From JAQVWU01 sp964628455 (lineage in GTDB: Bacteria; Bacillota; Clostridia; Oscillospirales; CAG-272), in the NCBI GenBank assembly GCA_964628455.1, contig CAZVPD010000111.1:1-12747 (forward strand): DNA of 12,747 bases, read 5' to 3'. Made by a program: the position numbers and the translations under genes. Each line of letters starts with the position of its first letter. The first letter of the stretch is position 1. Of the stretch, positions 6,143 to 12,735 are shown piece after piece. The notes under the pieces were generated by a model, which did no database searches, was not told the origin of the DNA, and saw nothing but the letters and a program-made list of their open reading frames with translations.

Positions 6143-7981
6143 TCATATCTCGATTGCCGGAATTTCGGGGGTTTTTGTCCTTTCCCTGAGACGGGGGCTG
6201 ACAACGCCGAAATTCTTCATATCGAAATTATGAAAAAACGGCGCGTCATTGGAAAAATCACCGTCTCCGGCTGCCCTGAACGAGCATCGCACTTTGACCG
6301 AATGCACATCTCCCTTGCTTATGCGGGACAATTCTTCCGCAGGAGACACGGTACCGGCGCCGGCATCATAAAGCATATTATAATCAAACAGGTCCCCCCA
6401 TCGGGGTATATCCATCCCAATCGGCTTATAGGGTCCGAAAACGATATTTTCCCTGACGATATCCCTGCTTCCGGGATACCAAACATGCAGATGCAGCGAA
6501 TTGTTGACGGTTATGTTGTTTTCAACCGTCCTGTAAAAACCTTCGCGCAGCTTTATCCCGCCGTTTAGGCAAAGGTTGTTTTTGATGTGATAACAGGAGG
6601 AACCGTCGTCAAGGTCGATGTCCCAGCCCCTGTCGCAGCGTATGCGGTTATTTCTTATGATATTCGTTTTTATACAGTCAAGATGAACATATCGGATCAG
6701 TTCGGCATCGGGCACATCGGAAAGCGCCCAGAAACGGTCGCGTCCCCAGGCGTTTATGCTGCCGTGGTCTCCTGTTTCCCTGACCGTGTCGAATATGTCG
6801 CAGTTTTCGATGACGTGCCCGCCGAATGTGCCTTCGGATATATTGATTCCTGCCCGGGGCACATCATATATGCTGCAGTGCGATACGGTGATATCCGCCG
6901 CCATGGAGATCTCCACGCCGGCCGTCTGTTTCTCTGTCCGGCCGATACGCGTTATAAGGCAGTCCTCAACGCTGCAGTTTTTCGGATAATCCCCGCCTGC
7001 CGGACCCGGCACAAGCGATATTTCTTCCAAAGACCGCTGTTTTTCAAAATCGCTGTATGGTGAACGGACGCTTTCCGTCCTGCCGGCAAAGCACACTCCG
7101 CTTGCCCCTATGTTTTCAAACAGACAGCCTCTGACCGTTATACGCTCATTGTCCCCGTCCGCGAACACCGCATTCGAACCGATACCGGTAAAATCGCATG
7201 ATTCGATCAAACAGTCCCGTGAACCTGTGAAGTATAACGCGCCCCCGCGGTAAATCGTCCAGTCGCTCCGCAGAAGAGGTTCGTAAGGTTCCATAAATGT
7301 CCGTGCGGTTTTCCCGAACTTTATATTTTTTATCCGTATGTTTTTACAGTTCCGGAATTCGATCAGACAGGAAGGGACAATGATTTCGACTTCGCCGATA
7401 TCCGCATCATCGAAAGGTATGAAGTATACGATCTTATTTTCTTTGTCAAAACACCATTCGCCGGGGTCAGTCATGCACTCGAAAATATTCTCGACGTATC
7501 TGAAGGTATCGTGACATCCGAGCTGCCGGTTATTCTGATGCCCGCCTTTGAGGATCAACTCGTCTCCCCCGGTTTTGCCCGTTATTTCAAAATGGTATCC
7601 GCCCCAGAGATGTTTATGCAGCGCATGCAAATAACCGCCCTTCGGGTCTTTCCAGGTTTTTACCCTTTCGCGCGAACAACAATCCGCGCTGTAACCGTTC
7701 AGAACGGGGATGTTTTCATCATATTTCGGGTAACGCGACATTTTATACTCGAATCCGTTTATATAAAGGCCGTCTGCCGGCAGGTCCGTGTAAAAATAAC
7801 GGATCCTGCCGTCGTATTTTAAAATCTCCGGAAAGATCCGAACGCAGCCGGTCACAGAACAGCCGTCTTCTCCGATCAACGTGACGTTTTCCGCGCTGAT
7901 TCGCAGAGGCTCCCGAAGCCTGTAAACACCGCTTTTCAAAAAAACCGTTTCGCCGTTTTTCAGATTTTTAAGTTCATCCAT
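6143..7981 (-). CDS. Right-handed parallel beta-helix protein, putative glycosidase/lyase (GH120/GH141-like)
   Basis: A 612-residue protein without a signal peptide. It opens with a typical beta-helix cap (GETVFLKSGVYRLREPLRIS, residues 10-29). From about 205 to 515 it shows successive PbH1-type coils rich in Asn, Cys and small hydrophobics (IEFRNCKNIRIKNIKF; LIESCDFTGIGSNAVF; ITVRGCLFENIGASG; ISEGTFGGHVIENCDIF). Two conserved-looking polar segments probably form the active site: DHGSINAWGRDRFW (405-418) and GWDIDLDDGSS (452-462), with Glu480 following in KLREGF. This layout recalls beta-helix glycosidases such as GH120 and GH141; a polysaccharide-lyase role cannot be excluded. It has AGGA six bases before ATG and is 41 bp behind the GRE activase, so it is part of that operon. 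Its cytoplasmic location suggests an imported oligosaccharide or glycoside as substrate. Confidence 0.8.
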   Translation of the reverse strand: MDELKNLKNGETVFLKSGVYRLREPLRISAENVTLIGEDGCSVTGCVRIFPEILKYDGRIRYFYTDLPADGLYINGFEYKMSRYPKYDENIPVLNGYSADCCSRERVKTWKDPKGGYLHALHKHLWGGYHFEITGKTGGDELILKGGHQNNRQLGCHDTFRYVENIFECMTDPGEWCFDKENKIVYFIPFDDADIGEVEIIVPSCLIEFRNCKNIRIKNIKFGKTARTFMEPYEPLLRSDWTIYRGGALYFTGSRDCLIESCDFTGIGSNAVFADGDNERITVRGCLFENIGASGVCFAGRTESVRSPYSDFEKQRSLEEISLVPGPAGGDYPKNCSVEDCLITRIGRTEKQTAGVEISMAADITVSHCSIYDVPRAGINISEGTFGGHVIENCDIFDTVRETGDHGSINAWGRDRFWALSDVPDAELIRYVHLDCIKTNIIRNNRIRCDRGWDIDLDDGSSCYHIKNNLCLNGGIKLREGFYRTVENNITVNNSLHLHVWYPGSRDIVRENIVFGPYKPIGMDIPRWGDLFDYNMLYDAGAGTVSPAEELSRISKGDVHSVKVRCSFRAAGDGDFSNDAPFFHNFDMKNFGVVSPRLRERTKTPEIPAIEI

Positions 7982-8022
7982 CCTATTTCCTTTTCAGGGC
8001 AGCAGCGTTATACCGCCGAATA

Positions 8023-8946
8023 TCAGCTGCCACGCAGTATTTTGACGGGCTTATCCGTCTTTGCCGATATATACTCCCTGCAGCTTACTATATAATCATC
8101 ATTCGCCGCGTCGATCTTCTTTCCGGCAGGCAGTCCGAAGATTTCGAATTTACTTTCTCCGAGTCTGTTATACGGCTCAAGATGAACTTCGGTGATACAT
8201 GCATTCGTGCGGGCAAGTACGGCAATGGCATCATAATGATCGGCGCGGTCGTTGAGCCCGGGTATGACCGGACAGCGCAGGACCATCCGCGCGCCGCATT
8301 CGCTTAACCGCCCGATGTTTTCTTTGATCAGGGCATTTCCGGCTCCGGTGCATTTTTTATGAAGCGAATCATCACTCTCTTTGAAATCCGCAAGAAACAG
8401 ATCGGTATACGGAATAATGCGTTCCAGACTGCCGAATCCGCAATAAAGCGAACTTTCAACGCAGGTGTGAAGACCTTCTTTTTTTGCGGCGGCAAGCAGC
8501 GCAGCGGTAAACTCCGCCTGAAACATGGGTTCTCCGCCCGAAACGGTGAGCCCCCCTCCCGAATTTTTATAATAATTCCGGTCACGCAATACGATCTCCA
8601 TGATTTTATCGCAGGACATCTCCATGCCGGCAAGTTCCAGAGCGCCGTTTGCGCATTTTTCGGCGCATTTGCCGCATGCCAAACAGTTTTCGCGGGCGAA
8701 ACGGTGCTTCCCGATGTTTTCCGTTTCCGAAAACAGATGACAGTTCATGGCGCAGACCGCGGCGCATTCCCCGCAGTCTCCGCACAACGCACTGTTGTAT
8801 GAGATCACGGGTGTTCCGGATTTTGATTCGGGATTATGGCACCAGACGCAGTTCAGCGGGCATCCTTTGAGAAAGACCGTTGTGCGTATGCCGGGACCGT
8901 CATGCACGCTCATGCGCTGTATATTAAAGACGACCGCTTTTATCAT
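8023..8946 (-). CDS. Glycyl-radical enzyme activating enzyme (radical SAM)
   Basis: A 307-residue activase that uses SAM and a [4Fe-4S] cluster to abstract hydrogen from the GRE glycine. The radical-SAM triad CPLNCVWC (Cys29-x3-Cys33-x2-Cys36) sits behind DGPGIRTTVFLKGC. An insertion follows with two ferredoxin-like clusters: Cys55-x2-Cys58-x2-Cys61-x3-Cys65 and Cys88-x2-Cys91-x2-Cys94-x3-Cys98. This is the pattern of activases for dehydratase/decarboxylase-type GREs rather than PflA, which lacks the insertion. VSGGEPMFQ provides the SAM-binding GGE motif. It starts 6 bp after the GRE stop codon, with the ribosome-binding site overlapping that stop, so the pair is co-expressed and almost certainly cognate. 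Confidence 0.96.
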   Translation of the reverse strand: MIKAVVFNIQRMSVHDGPGIRTTVFLKGCPLNCVWCHNPESKSGTPVISYNSALCGDCGECAAVCAMNCHLFSETENIGKHRFARENCLACGKCAEKCANGALELAGMEMSCDKIMEIVLRDRNYYKNSGGGLTVSGGEPMFQAEFTAALLAAAKKEGLHTCVESSLYCGFGSLERIIPYTDLFLADFKESDDSLHKKCTGAGNALIKENIGRLSECGARMVLRCPVIPGLNDRADHYDAIAVLARTNACITEVHLEPYNRLGESKFEIFGLPAGKKIDAANDDYIVSCREYISAKTDKPVKILRGS

Positions 8947-8952
8947 CCCCGG

Positions 8953-11124
8953 TTATCCTTTATGACGGCGCCGGTTTATGATGTCATCCTGAAGAGCTTT
9001 TGACAGCAGGACGAACCGGGCGGAAAAACCGCCCACGCGCACGATCAGATTTCTGTAAAGTTCCGGCTTTTGCTGAGCGCGGACCAGTTCGCCGACATCC
9101 GTCGTGTTACCCTGCAGGATCTGACCGCCGTTTTCGCAGAAAACTTTGATAACCGCCGAAATAATTTCCGTTGAAGCCCATGAAGGATCCATATCCCACA
9201 TGGTGGAAGCGCCGCCATTGAATTTATCCTGCGGCAGGGTCAGGCATGAATTGATCGCCGCGGTCAGCCCCCCGGTCATCGCAAAAGTCTGCGGCGTGAC
9301 GCCGTGCGCGATCATTTTCTGAAATCCGGCCATCTGCCCGTCCGGTGAAGCACCCAGTCTTTCGGCCGCTTCAGGCGCCCAGACGAAAGTCAGTATGACG
9401 ATTTTTCCCCTGCCCCCGAGGCGGTTGCGGCAGGAACTCAGATAATCGCCGATATTTCCCGCAAGCCTTGACATCATTTCATCGGCACCCGCATGCTCCT
9501 GCCCGTATTTGGGGAGAGCCTTCAGTTTATCACGCAAAACTTCATATCCGGCAAAATCCGATTTCAGCGCATCCGCAAGCTGCCGCGCGGTACAAATCCC
9601 GTCCTCGTACACGGCCCTTTTGACCGCATACAGCGAATCCGCCGCATTCGCAAGCCCCACAGGCGATGTGCCGTAATCATGATATCTGGCTCCGCCGCCG
9701 TGCATATTCCTTCCCCGCGTATAACAGTCGTCTATCATCGAAGAAAGCAGATAAGCCGGACGGACTCTTTCGGCACGCTCGCTCATGATATCCTGGACCG
9801 TCATAAAGGCTTTCAGAAAATATCGGATGTTTTTCATAAATACCGCATAAAACTCATCGAAATCGGCGAAGCTCTCAAGTCCGTCCGACTCGATGCAGCT
9901 GATTCTGCCGCCTGTCAGCAGGCAATGACCGCCGGTTATGACCAGCTCCAGGATTTTGGGCACGCTGAACCATCCGTTGAACATAAAATCGCTGTTCATG
10001 CCCTGTACGCCGACCTCCATGCAGCCGCCGGCAAAATATTCCGCAGCGTCTTTCGGAGTGACGCCGCTTTTTATCAGGGCATCCATAACCGTCCTGTCAC
10101 TGAAAATCTGCGCGCGGTTGCCGCCGTTCTTCATGTAGGCGGCGCAGCATTCCAAATATTCCGGTGGAGGGTCTGCCGGCATACGGCAGTAGACCGACGG
10201 ATGCGTAATGTCCAGCGCGGAAAAACAGTCGATCAGAATATAAGTCAGTGGATTTACAGCAGATTCGCGGTTGGCATGGCTTCCGCCCACGACGACAGCT
10301 TCAACCCATCCGTCAAGGTCATGGATTCGCTCGTCTATGCGGATGAAAAGCTCGCAGATGAGTTCACGTGCCTCATCCATGGTGCACCTGCCGTTTTCAA
10401 GATCCTCTTTCAAATAAGGCCACAACAGATAATCAAGCCTTCCTATACCGTTTCCGCCGTATGGATTTTCCGACATGACGACAAGGTACTGCATAAAGAA
10501 TGACTGCAGCGCTTCATGGAATGTTTCCGCGGGATATAGCGGTACTTTTTCGCAGATATCCGCCATTTCGGTCATACCTAATTCCCTGAGCTTTTCCGCA
10601 TGTTTCCGATTCCATGCCTCAAGCGCCTCAAGCATGATCACAACACCCGCATAATATTCCTTCGCTTTCCGGTCACAGGCAGACTCGCCGGCTTCGGAAT
10701 TCAGCTTTTTCAGTCCGGAGGTACCCATATACAGGATCTTTTCCCAGGCCCAGTTGACATGTCCGATCCCGCCGCTGCCGACAAGGCGGTTATTCACCAT
10801 TTCATCGTAATGCGGATAAAGGGCATAAATCTTTTCGGCCGTCTCTTCCGAACCGTGGTCGAAATCACGGCAGATTTCGCCGCAGGATTTTGTTTTTCCC
10901 TGATAGTAAACCCTTCCGATCAGCCTGTCATAGGGCTTTATGATCACTTCCTGACCGGTGACGGCAAAAGCCATGCTCCGCGCCGCTTTTTCCCATAAAG
11001 GCAGCTTATTATATACGGTGTTCGCCGAATGATGAAAATCAACATTAAAATGCGTTTCTTCATGTTCATGCCAGGCTTTTACGGAATCCTCTCCGATCTG
11101 CCGGATACGATCTGTCAGATGCAT
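8953..11124 (-). CDS. Glycyl radical enzyme of PFL-like superfamily, substrate unknown
   Basis: A 723-residue oxygen-sensitive radical enzyme. The thiyl-radical Cys368 is in AGGCMEVG with Glu370 two residues later; the Cys-x-Glu pair is the thiyl/base arrangement of eliminases (diol, choline, hydroxyproline enzymes), not the Cys-Cys of pyruvate formate-lyase. The glycyl loop is RVGGFSARF, with Gly699 the likely radical site, 24 residues from the C-terminus. It is shorter than the 780-850 aa usual for characterised dehydratase-type members, and the Pro often following the Glu is replaced by Val, so it belongs to a divergent clade. GGAGG lies eight bases before ATG. The operon also encodes its activase, a beta-helix protein and a Nudix protein, and a sialate-lyase-like aldolase diverges, which points to a sugar or sugar-acid substrate (inference). 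Confidence 0.93.
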   Translation of the reverse strand: MHLTDRIRQIGEDSVKAWHEHEETHFNVDFHHSANTVYNKLPLWEKAARSMAFAVTGQEVIIKPYDRLIGRVYYQGKTKSCGEICRDFDHGSEETAEKIYALYPHYDEMVNNRLVGSGGIGHVNWAWEKILYMGTSGLKKLNSEAGESACDRKAKEYYAGVVIMLEALEAWNRKHAEKLRELGMTEMADICEKVPLYPAETFHEALQSFFMQYLVVMSENPYGGNGIGRLDYLLWPYLKEDLENGRCTMDEARELICELFIRIDERIHDLDGWVEAVVVGGSHANRESAVNPLTYILIDCFSALDITHPSVYCRMPADPPPEYLECCAAYMKNGGNRAQIFSDRTVMDALIKSGVTPKDAAEYFAGGCMEVGVQGMNSDFMFNGWFSVPKILELVITGGHCLLTGGRISCIESDGLESFADFDEFYAVFMKNIRYFLKAFMTVQDIMSERAERVRPAYLLSSMIDDCYTRGRNMHGGGARYHDYGTSPVGLANAADSLYAVKRAVYEDGICTARQLADALKSDFAGYEVLRDKLKALPKYGQEHAGADEMMSRLAGNIGDYLSSCRNRLGGRGKIVILTFVWAPEAAERLGASPDGQMAGFQKMIAHGVTPQTFAMTGGLTAAINSCLTLPQDKFNGGASTMWDMDPSWASTEIISAVIKVFCENGGQILQGNTTDVGELVRAQQKPELYRNLIVRVGGFSARFVLLSKALQDDIINRRRHKG

Positions 11125-11151
11125 AAATTATCCTCCGTTAACATTTTTTAT

Positions 11152-11372
11152 TTATTTTTTACAGATTATCGCTGCGGTTGGATGCTTCACACGATCCCAT
11201 AAACCTAAAAGTATCAACTCCTGCGATTGCCCGAAATATTTCTTATATCCGGCACGAAGATCAAAATCCGGAACAATCCGATGATCGCCTGTTCCCGGGT
11301 TTGTAAATTTCGGCAGTCTTATTCCGCTACCCGGCCCGAAGTCGGGAAGTATCTGTTAGTCCTGCCGATCAT
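11152..11372 (-). pseudogene. Startless protein-like open frame inside the GRE leader; possible gene remnant
   Basis: A 67-codon open frame (11355-11152, TAA at 11154-11152) encodes text resembling a folded protein (for example VPDFDLRAGYKKYFG, LGLWDRVKHP). It has no ATG, GTG or usable start and no ribosome-binding site. A second short frame starting with ATG at 11372 could join it by a one-base shift near 11345, as expected of a decayed gene. I do not recognise the family. The same DNA contains several inverted repeats, so it may instead be a structured leader or a dispersed repeat, and the open frame may be chance. Confidence 0.3.
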
Positions 11373-11385
11373 CTGTAAATTCCGG
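11268..11385 (-). repeat. Imperfect inverted repeat in the GRE leader (possible structured RNA)
   Basis: Plus-strand CCGGAA-N6-GATGATCG (11268-11287) is matched by its exact inverted copy CGATCATC-N6-TTCCGG (11366-11385): 14 complementary bases with equal 6-base gaps. Between the arms are CGGCAG (11311-11316) / CTGCCG (11362-11367), overlapping the outer arm, and a CCCGA-AG-TCGGG hairpin (11335-11346). TGTAAATT occurs twice (11302-11309, 11374-11381). The competing pairings suggest alternative folds in a long leader. No known riboswitch class was recognised. Confidence 0.45.
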
Positions 11386-11396
11386 GTTTCATGACA

Positions 11397-11438
11397 TTGA
11401 TTTAAATTCTTGTTTTTGTATATACATTTGCTTATATA
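11397..11438 (+). promoter_or_regulatory. Candidate promoters for the aldolase gene
   Basis: In the AT-rich divergent region two plus-strand pairs are plausible: TTGTTT (11410-11415) with TATATA (11433-11438) at 17 bp, and TTGATT (11397-11402) with TATATA (11419-11424) at 16 bp. A plain TATAAT at 11444-11449 has only TATACA at -35. All would give a leader of about 130-160 nt and lie on top of, or facing, the minus-strand GRE promoter. I cannot choose among them. Confidence 0.35.
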
Positions 11439-11450
11439 TTGATTATAATA

Positions 11451-11479
11451 ATTATAGCTTAAATATAAAAATTATTCAA
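11451..11479 (-). promoter_or_regulatory. Promoter of the GRE operon (TTGAAT-17-TATAAT)
   Basis: On the minus strand TTGAAT (11479-11474) and TATAAT (11456-11451) are exactly 17 bp apart, 5/6 and 6/6 to consensus. The predicted start is near 11444, giving an untranslated leader of about 320 nt before the GRE ATG at 11124. The AT-rich background raises the chance of fortuitous matches, but no comparable promoter was seen nearer the gene. Confidence 0.6.
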
Positions 11480-11494
11480 CAGAAAAAAAACAAT

Positions 11495-11545
11495 GCCGTA
11501 AAAAAGCACGTATCCGTAAAAAACGGCCAAAAAGCCGGATATACG
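11495..11545 (+). repeat. Overlapping hairpins in the aldolase leader
   Basis: CCGT-A5-ACGG (11514-11526) and CGGC-CAAAAA-GCCG (11524-11537) share bases 11524-11526 and cannot form together. CGTATCCG (11509-11516) can also pair with CGGATATACG (11536-11545) with a 2-nt bulge, and GCCGT (11495-11499) with ACGGC (11523-11527). The decamer CCGTAAAAAA is repeated at 11496 and 11514. No U-tract follows on the plus strand, so a classic attenuator is not shown. It could be an operator or an mRNA-stability element. Confidence 0.4.
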
Positions 11546-11588
11546 ATTTGATTTACTGGTTACAACAATTATTATTTCGAGGTGTATT

Positions 11589-12491
11589 ATGTTAAATCAC
11601 AACATTCTGTTTTCCGGCATTATGCCGGCGCTGGTGTCCTGTATAGACGAAAACGAGAAGGTCAGGGAAAACGATATGCGCCGTCTTATGAACCGGCATA
11701 TCAAAGAAGGCGTGACCGGCTTTTATCTGACCGGAGCAACCGGCGAGGGTCCCGTTCTGCAGAAAGAGACCCGGAAAAGGATCGCAGAAATCGCCGCGGA
11801 TGAAGCTGCGGGCCGCAGCAAACTCATTGTTCACGTGGGTTCGATCGACCTGAAAAGCGCCGCCGAACTTGCGGGACACGCGGCTAAAATCGGCGCGGAT
11901 GCCATTTCCTCGGTACCGCCCTTCTTCTTCGGATACGGCGAACCCCAGATTGCCGATTATTACAGGGCTCTGTCCGACGCGTCGGGACTGCCCCTGCTTA
12001 TGTACGCCTCCCCGCTCGCCGGCGTAAACATCACATGGGATATGGTTGAACGCCTGATGAATATCCCGACCATGATCGGTCTGAAATGGACAAACTTCGA
12101 TTATTTCACGATGCACCGGATCAAAAGCCTGTTCGGCGGCAATATCAACGTCATCAACGGTCCCGACGAGTGCCTGCTCTGCGGCCTGGTGATGGGCGCG
12201 GACGGCGGCATCGGCTCGACGTATAATGTCATGCCCAAACTGATTGTCTCGATCTACGACAACTTCAAGGCAGGCAGGATCAAAGAAGCGCAGGCTGCAC
12301 AGTTCAAAGCCAACAAGCTGATCGAAATCCTGCTGAAATTCGGCGTTGTCTGCGGTATCAAGGATATGCTTAGTATGACCGGATACGACTGCGGCTATCA
12401 GGTATATCCTCAGAAGAGATTTACTTCAGAGGAGCAGGAAGCATTCCGGAAGGAACTCAAAGCGATCCGTTACGAAGAGGAATATATTTAG
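11589..12491 (+). CDS. N-acetylneuraminate lyase-like class I aldolase (DHDPS/NAL superfamily)
   Basis: A 300-residue TIM-barrel aldolase of normal family length. Schiff-base Lys166 is in GLKWTNFDYFTMHRI, catalytic Tyr139 in LMYASP, and the carboxylate-binding loop is TGATGEG (48-54). The GPDECLLCGL...ADGGIGSTYN block matches N-acetylneuraminate lyases rather than DapA. The family reversibly cleaves 2-keto-3-deoxy sugar acids to pyruvate plus an aldehyde. With no NanE/NanK-type genes nearby, a sialic acid role is not favoured by context; cleavage of a deoxy-keto acid produced by the divergent GRE pathway is my inference. GAGGTG precedes ATG by about four bases. It is monocistronic, with a strong terminator 70 bp downstream and a structured leader upstream. 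Confidence 0.92.
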   Translation: MLNHNILFSGIMPALVSCIDENEKVRENDMRRLMNRHIKEGVTGFYLTGATGEGPVLQKETRKRIAEIAADEAAGRSKLIVHVGSIDLKSAAELAGHAAKIGADAISSVPPFFFGYGEPQIADYYRALSDASGLPLLMYASPLAGVNITWDMVERLMNIPTMIGLKWTNFDYFTMHRIKSLFGGNINVINGPDECLLCGLVMGADGGIGSTYNVMPKLIVSIYDNFKAGRIKEAQAAQFKANKLIEILLKFGVVCGIKDMLSMTGYDCGYQVYPQKRFTSEEQEAFRKELKAIRYEEEYI

Positions 12492-12561
12492 AGAATAATA
12501 AACGACCCGATATGAGAATACCCGGAGTCATTTTACTTTATGACATGAATTTAACCATCAA

Positions 12562-12602
12562 AAAAAGCTTAAAGCTGCGAAAATCGCAGCTTTAAGCTTT
12601 TT
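12562..12602. terminator. Strong bidirectional terminator, perfect 19-bp stem
   Basis: AAAAAGCTTAAAGCTGCGA (12562-12580), loop AAA, and an exact reverse complement (12584-12602). The plus strand ends in T5 and the minus strand in T7, so it can end both the aldolase transcript and the tRNA transcript coming from the right. The core is GC-rich (GCTGCGA/TCGCAGC). Confidence 0.93.
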
Positions 12603-12629
12603 GGATTTACCGTTCATGACGGCATTCCA

Positions 12630-12706
12630 TGGTGGAGATAAGGGGGATCGAACCCCTGAACCTCTTGACTGCCAGTCAAGCGCTCTCCCAGCTGAGCTAT
12701 ACCCCC
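12630..12706 (-). tRNA. tRNA-Ala (anticodon GGC)
   Basis: The minus strand folds as acceptor GGGGGTA/TATCTCC with the G3-U70 pair that marks alanine tRNAs. The D-arm is GCTCAGCTGGGAGAGC, the anticodon arm CTTGA-CTGGCAG-TCAAG with GGC in the loop, and the T-arm AGGGG-TTCGATC-CCCCT. Discriminator A and an encoded CCA (12632-12630) complete it. The total is 77 nt, with a variable loop one base longer than E. coli tRNA-Ala(GGC). It reads GCC/GCU codons. The 3' end faces the catabolic genes. Confidence 0.97.
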
Positions 12707-12729
12707 GGATGACTTTTGCAACCGTGAAT

Positions 12730-12735
12730 ATTATA
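12730..12735 (-). promoter_or_regulatory. -10 box of the tRNA-Ala promoter
   Basis: A perfect TATAAT on the minus strand lies 24 bp upstream of the mature tRNA 5' end, predicting a start near 12723. The -35 element would lie beyond the right edge of the window. Confidence 0.6.

Noticed and set aside
6587..7063. 158-codon plus-strand frame opposite the beta-helix gene
   Set aside because: Shadow of the beta-helix protein; no recognisable protein features of its own.
9493..10503. 336-codon open frame on the plus strand
   Set aside because: It is antisense to the GRE coding sequence, whose active-site and glycyl motifs are clear; long antisense frames are expected with this codon usage, and no ribosome-binding site or known domain is seen.
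11589..12491. Calling the aldolase a dedicated sialic acid lyase (NanA)
   Set aside because: Motifs fit the N-acetylneuraminate lyase branch, but no other sialic acid genes are present and the divergent partner is a GRE, so substrate was left open.
12610..12622. Small hairpin CCGT-TCATG-ACGG between terminator and tRNA
   Set aside because: Only 4 bp of stem, no T-run; probably chance or tRNA trailer.
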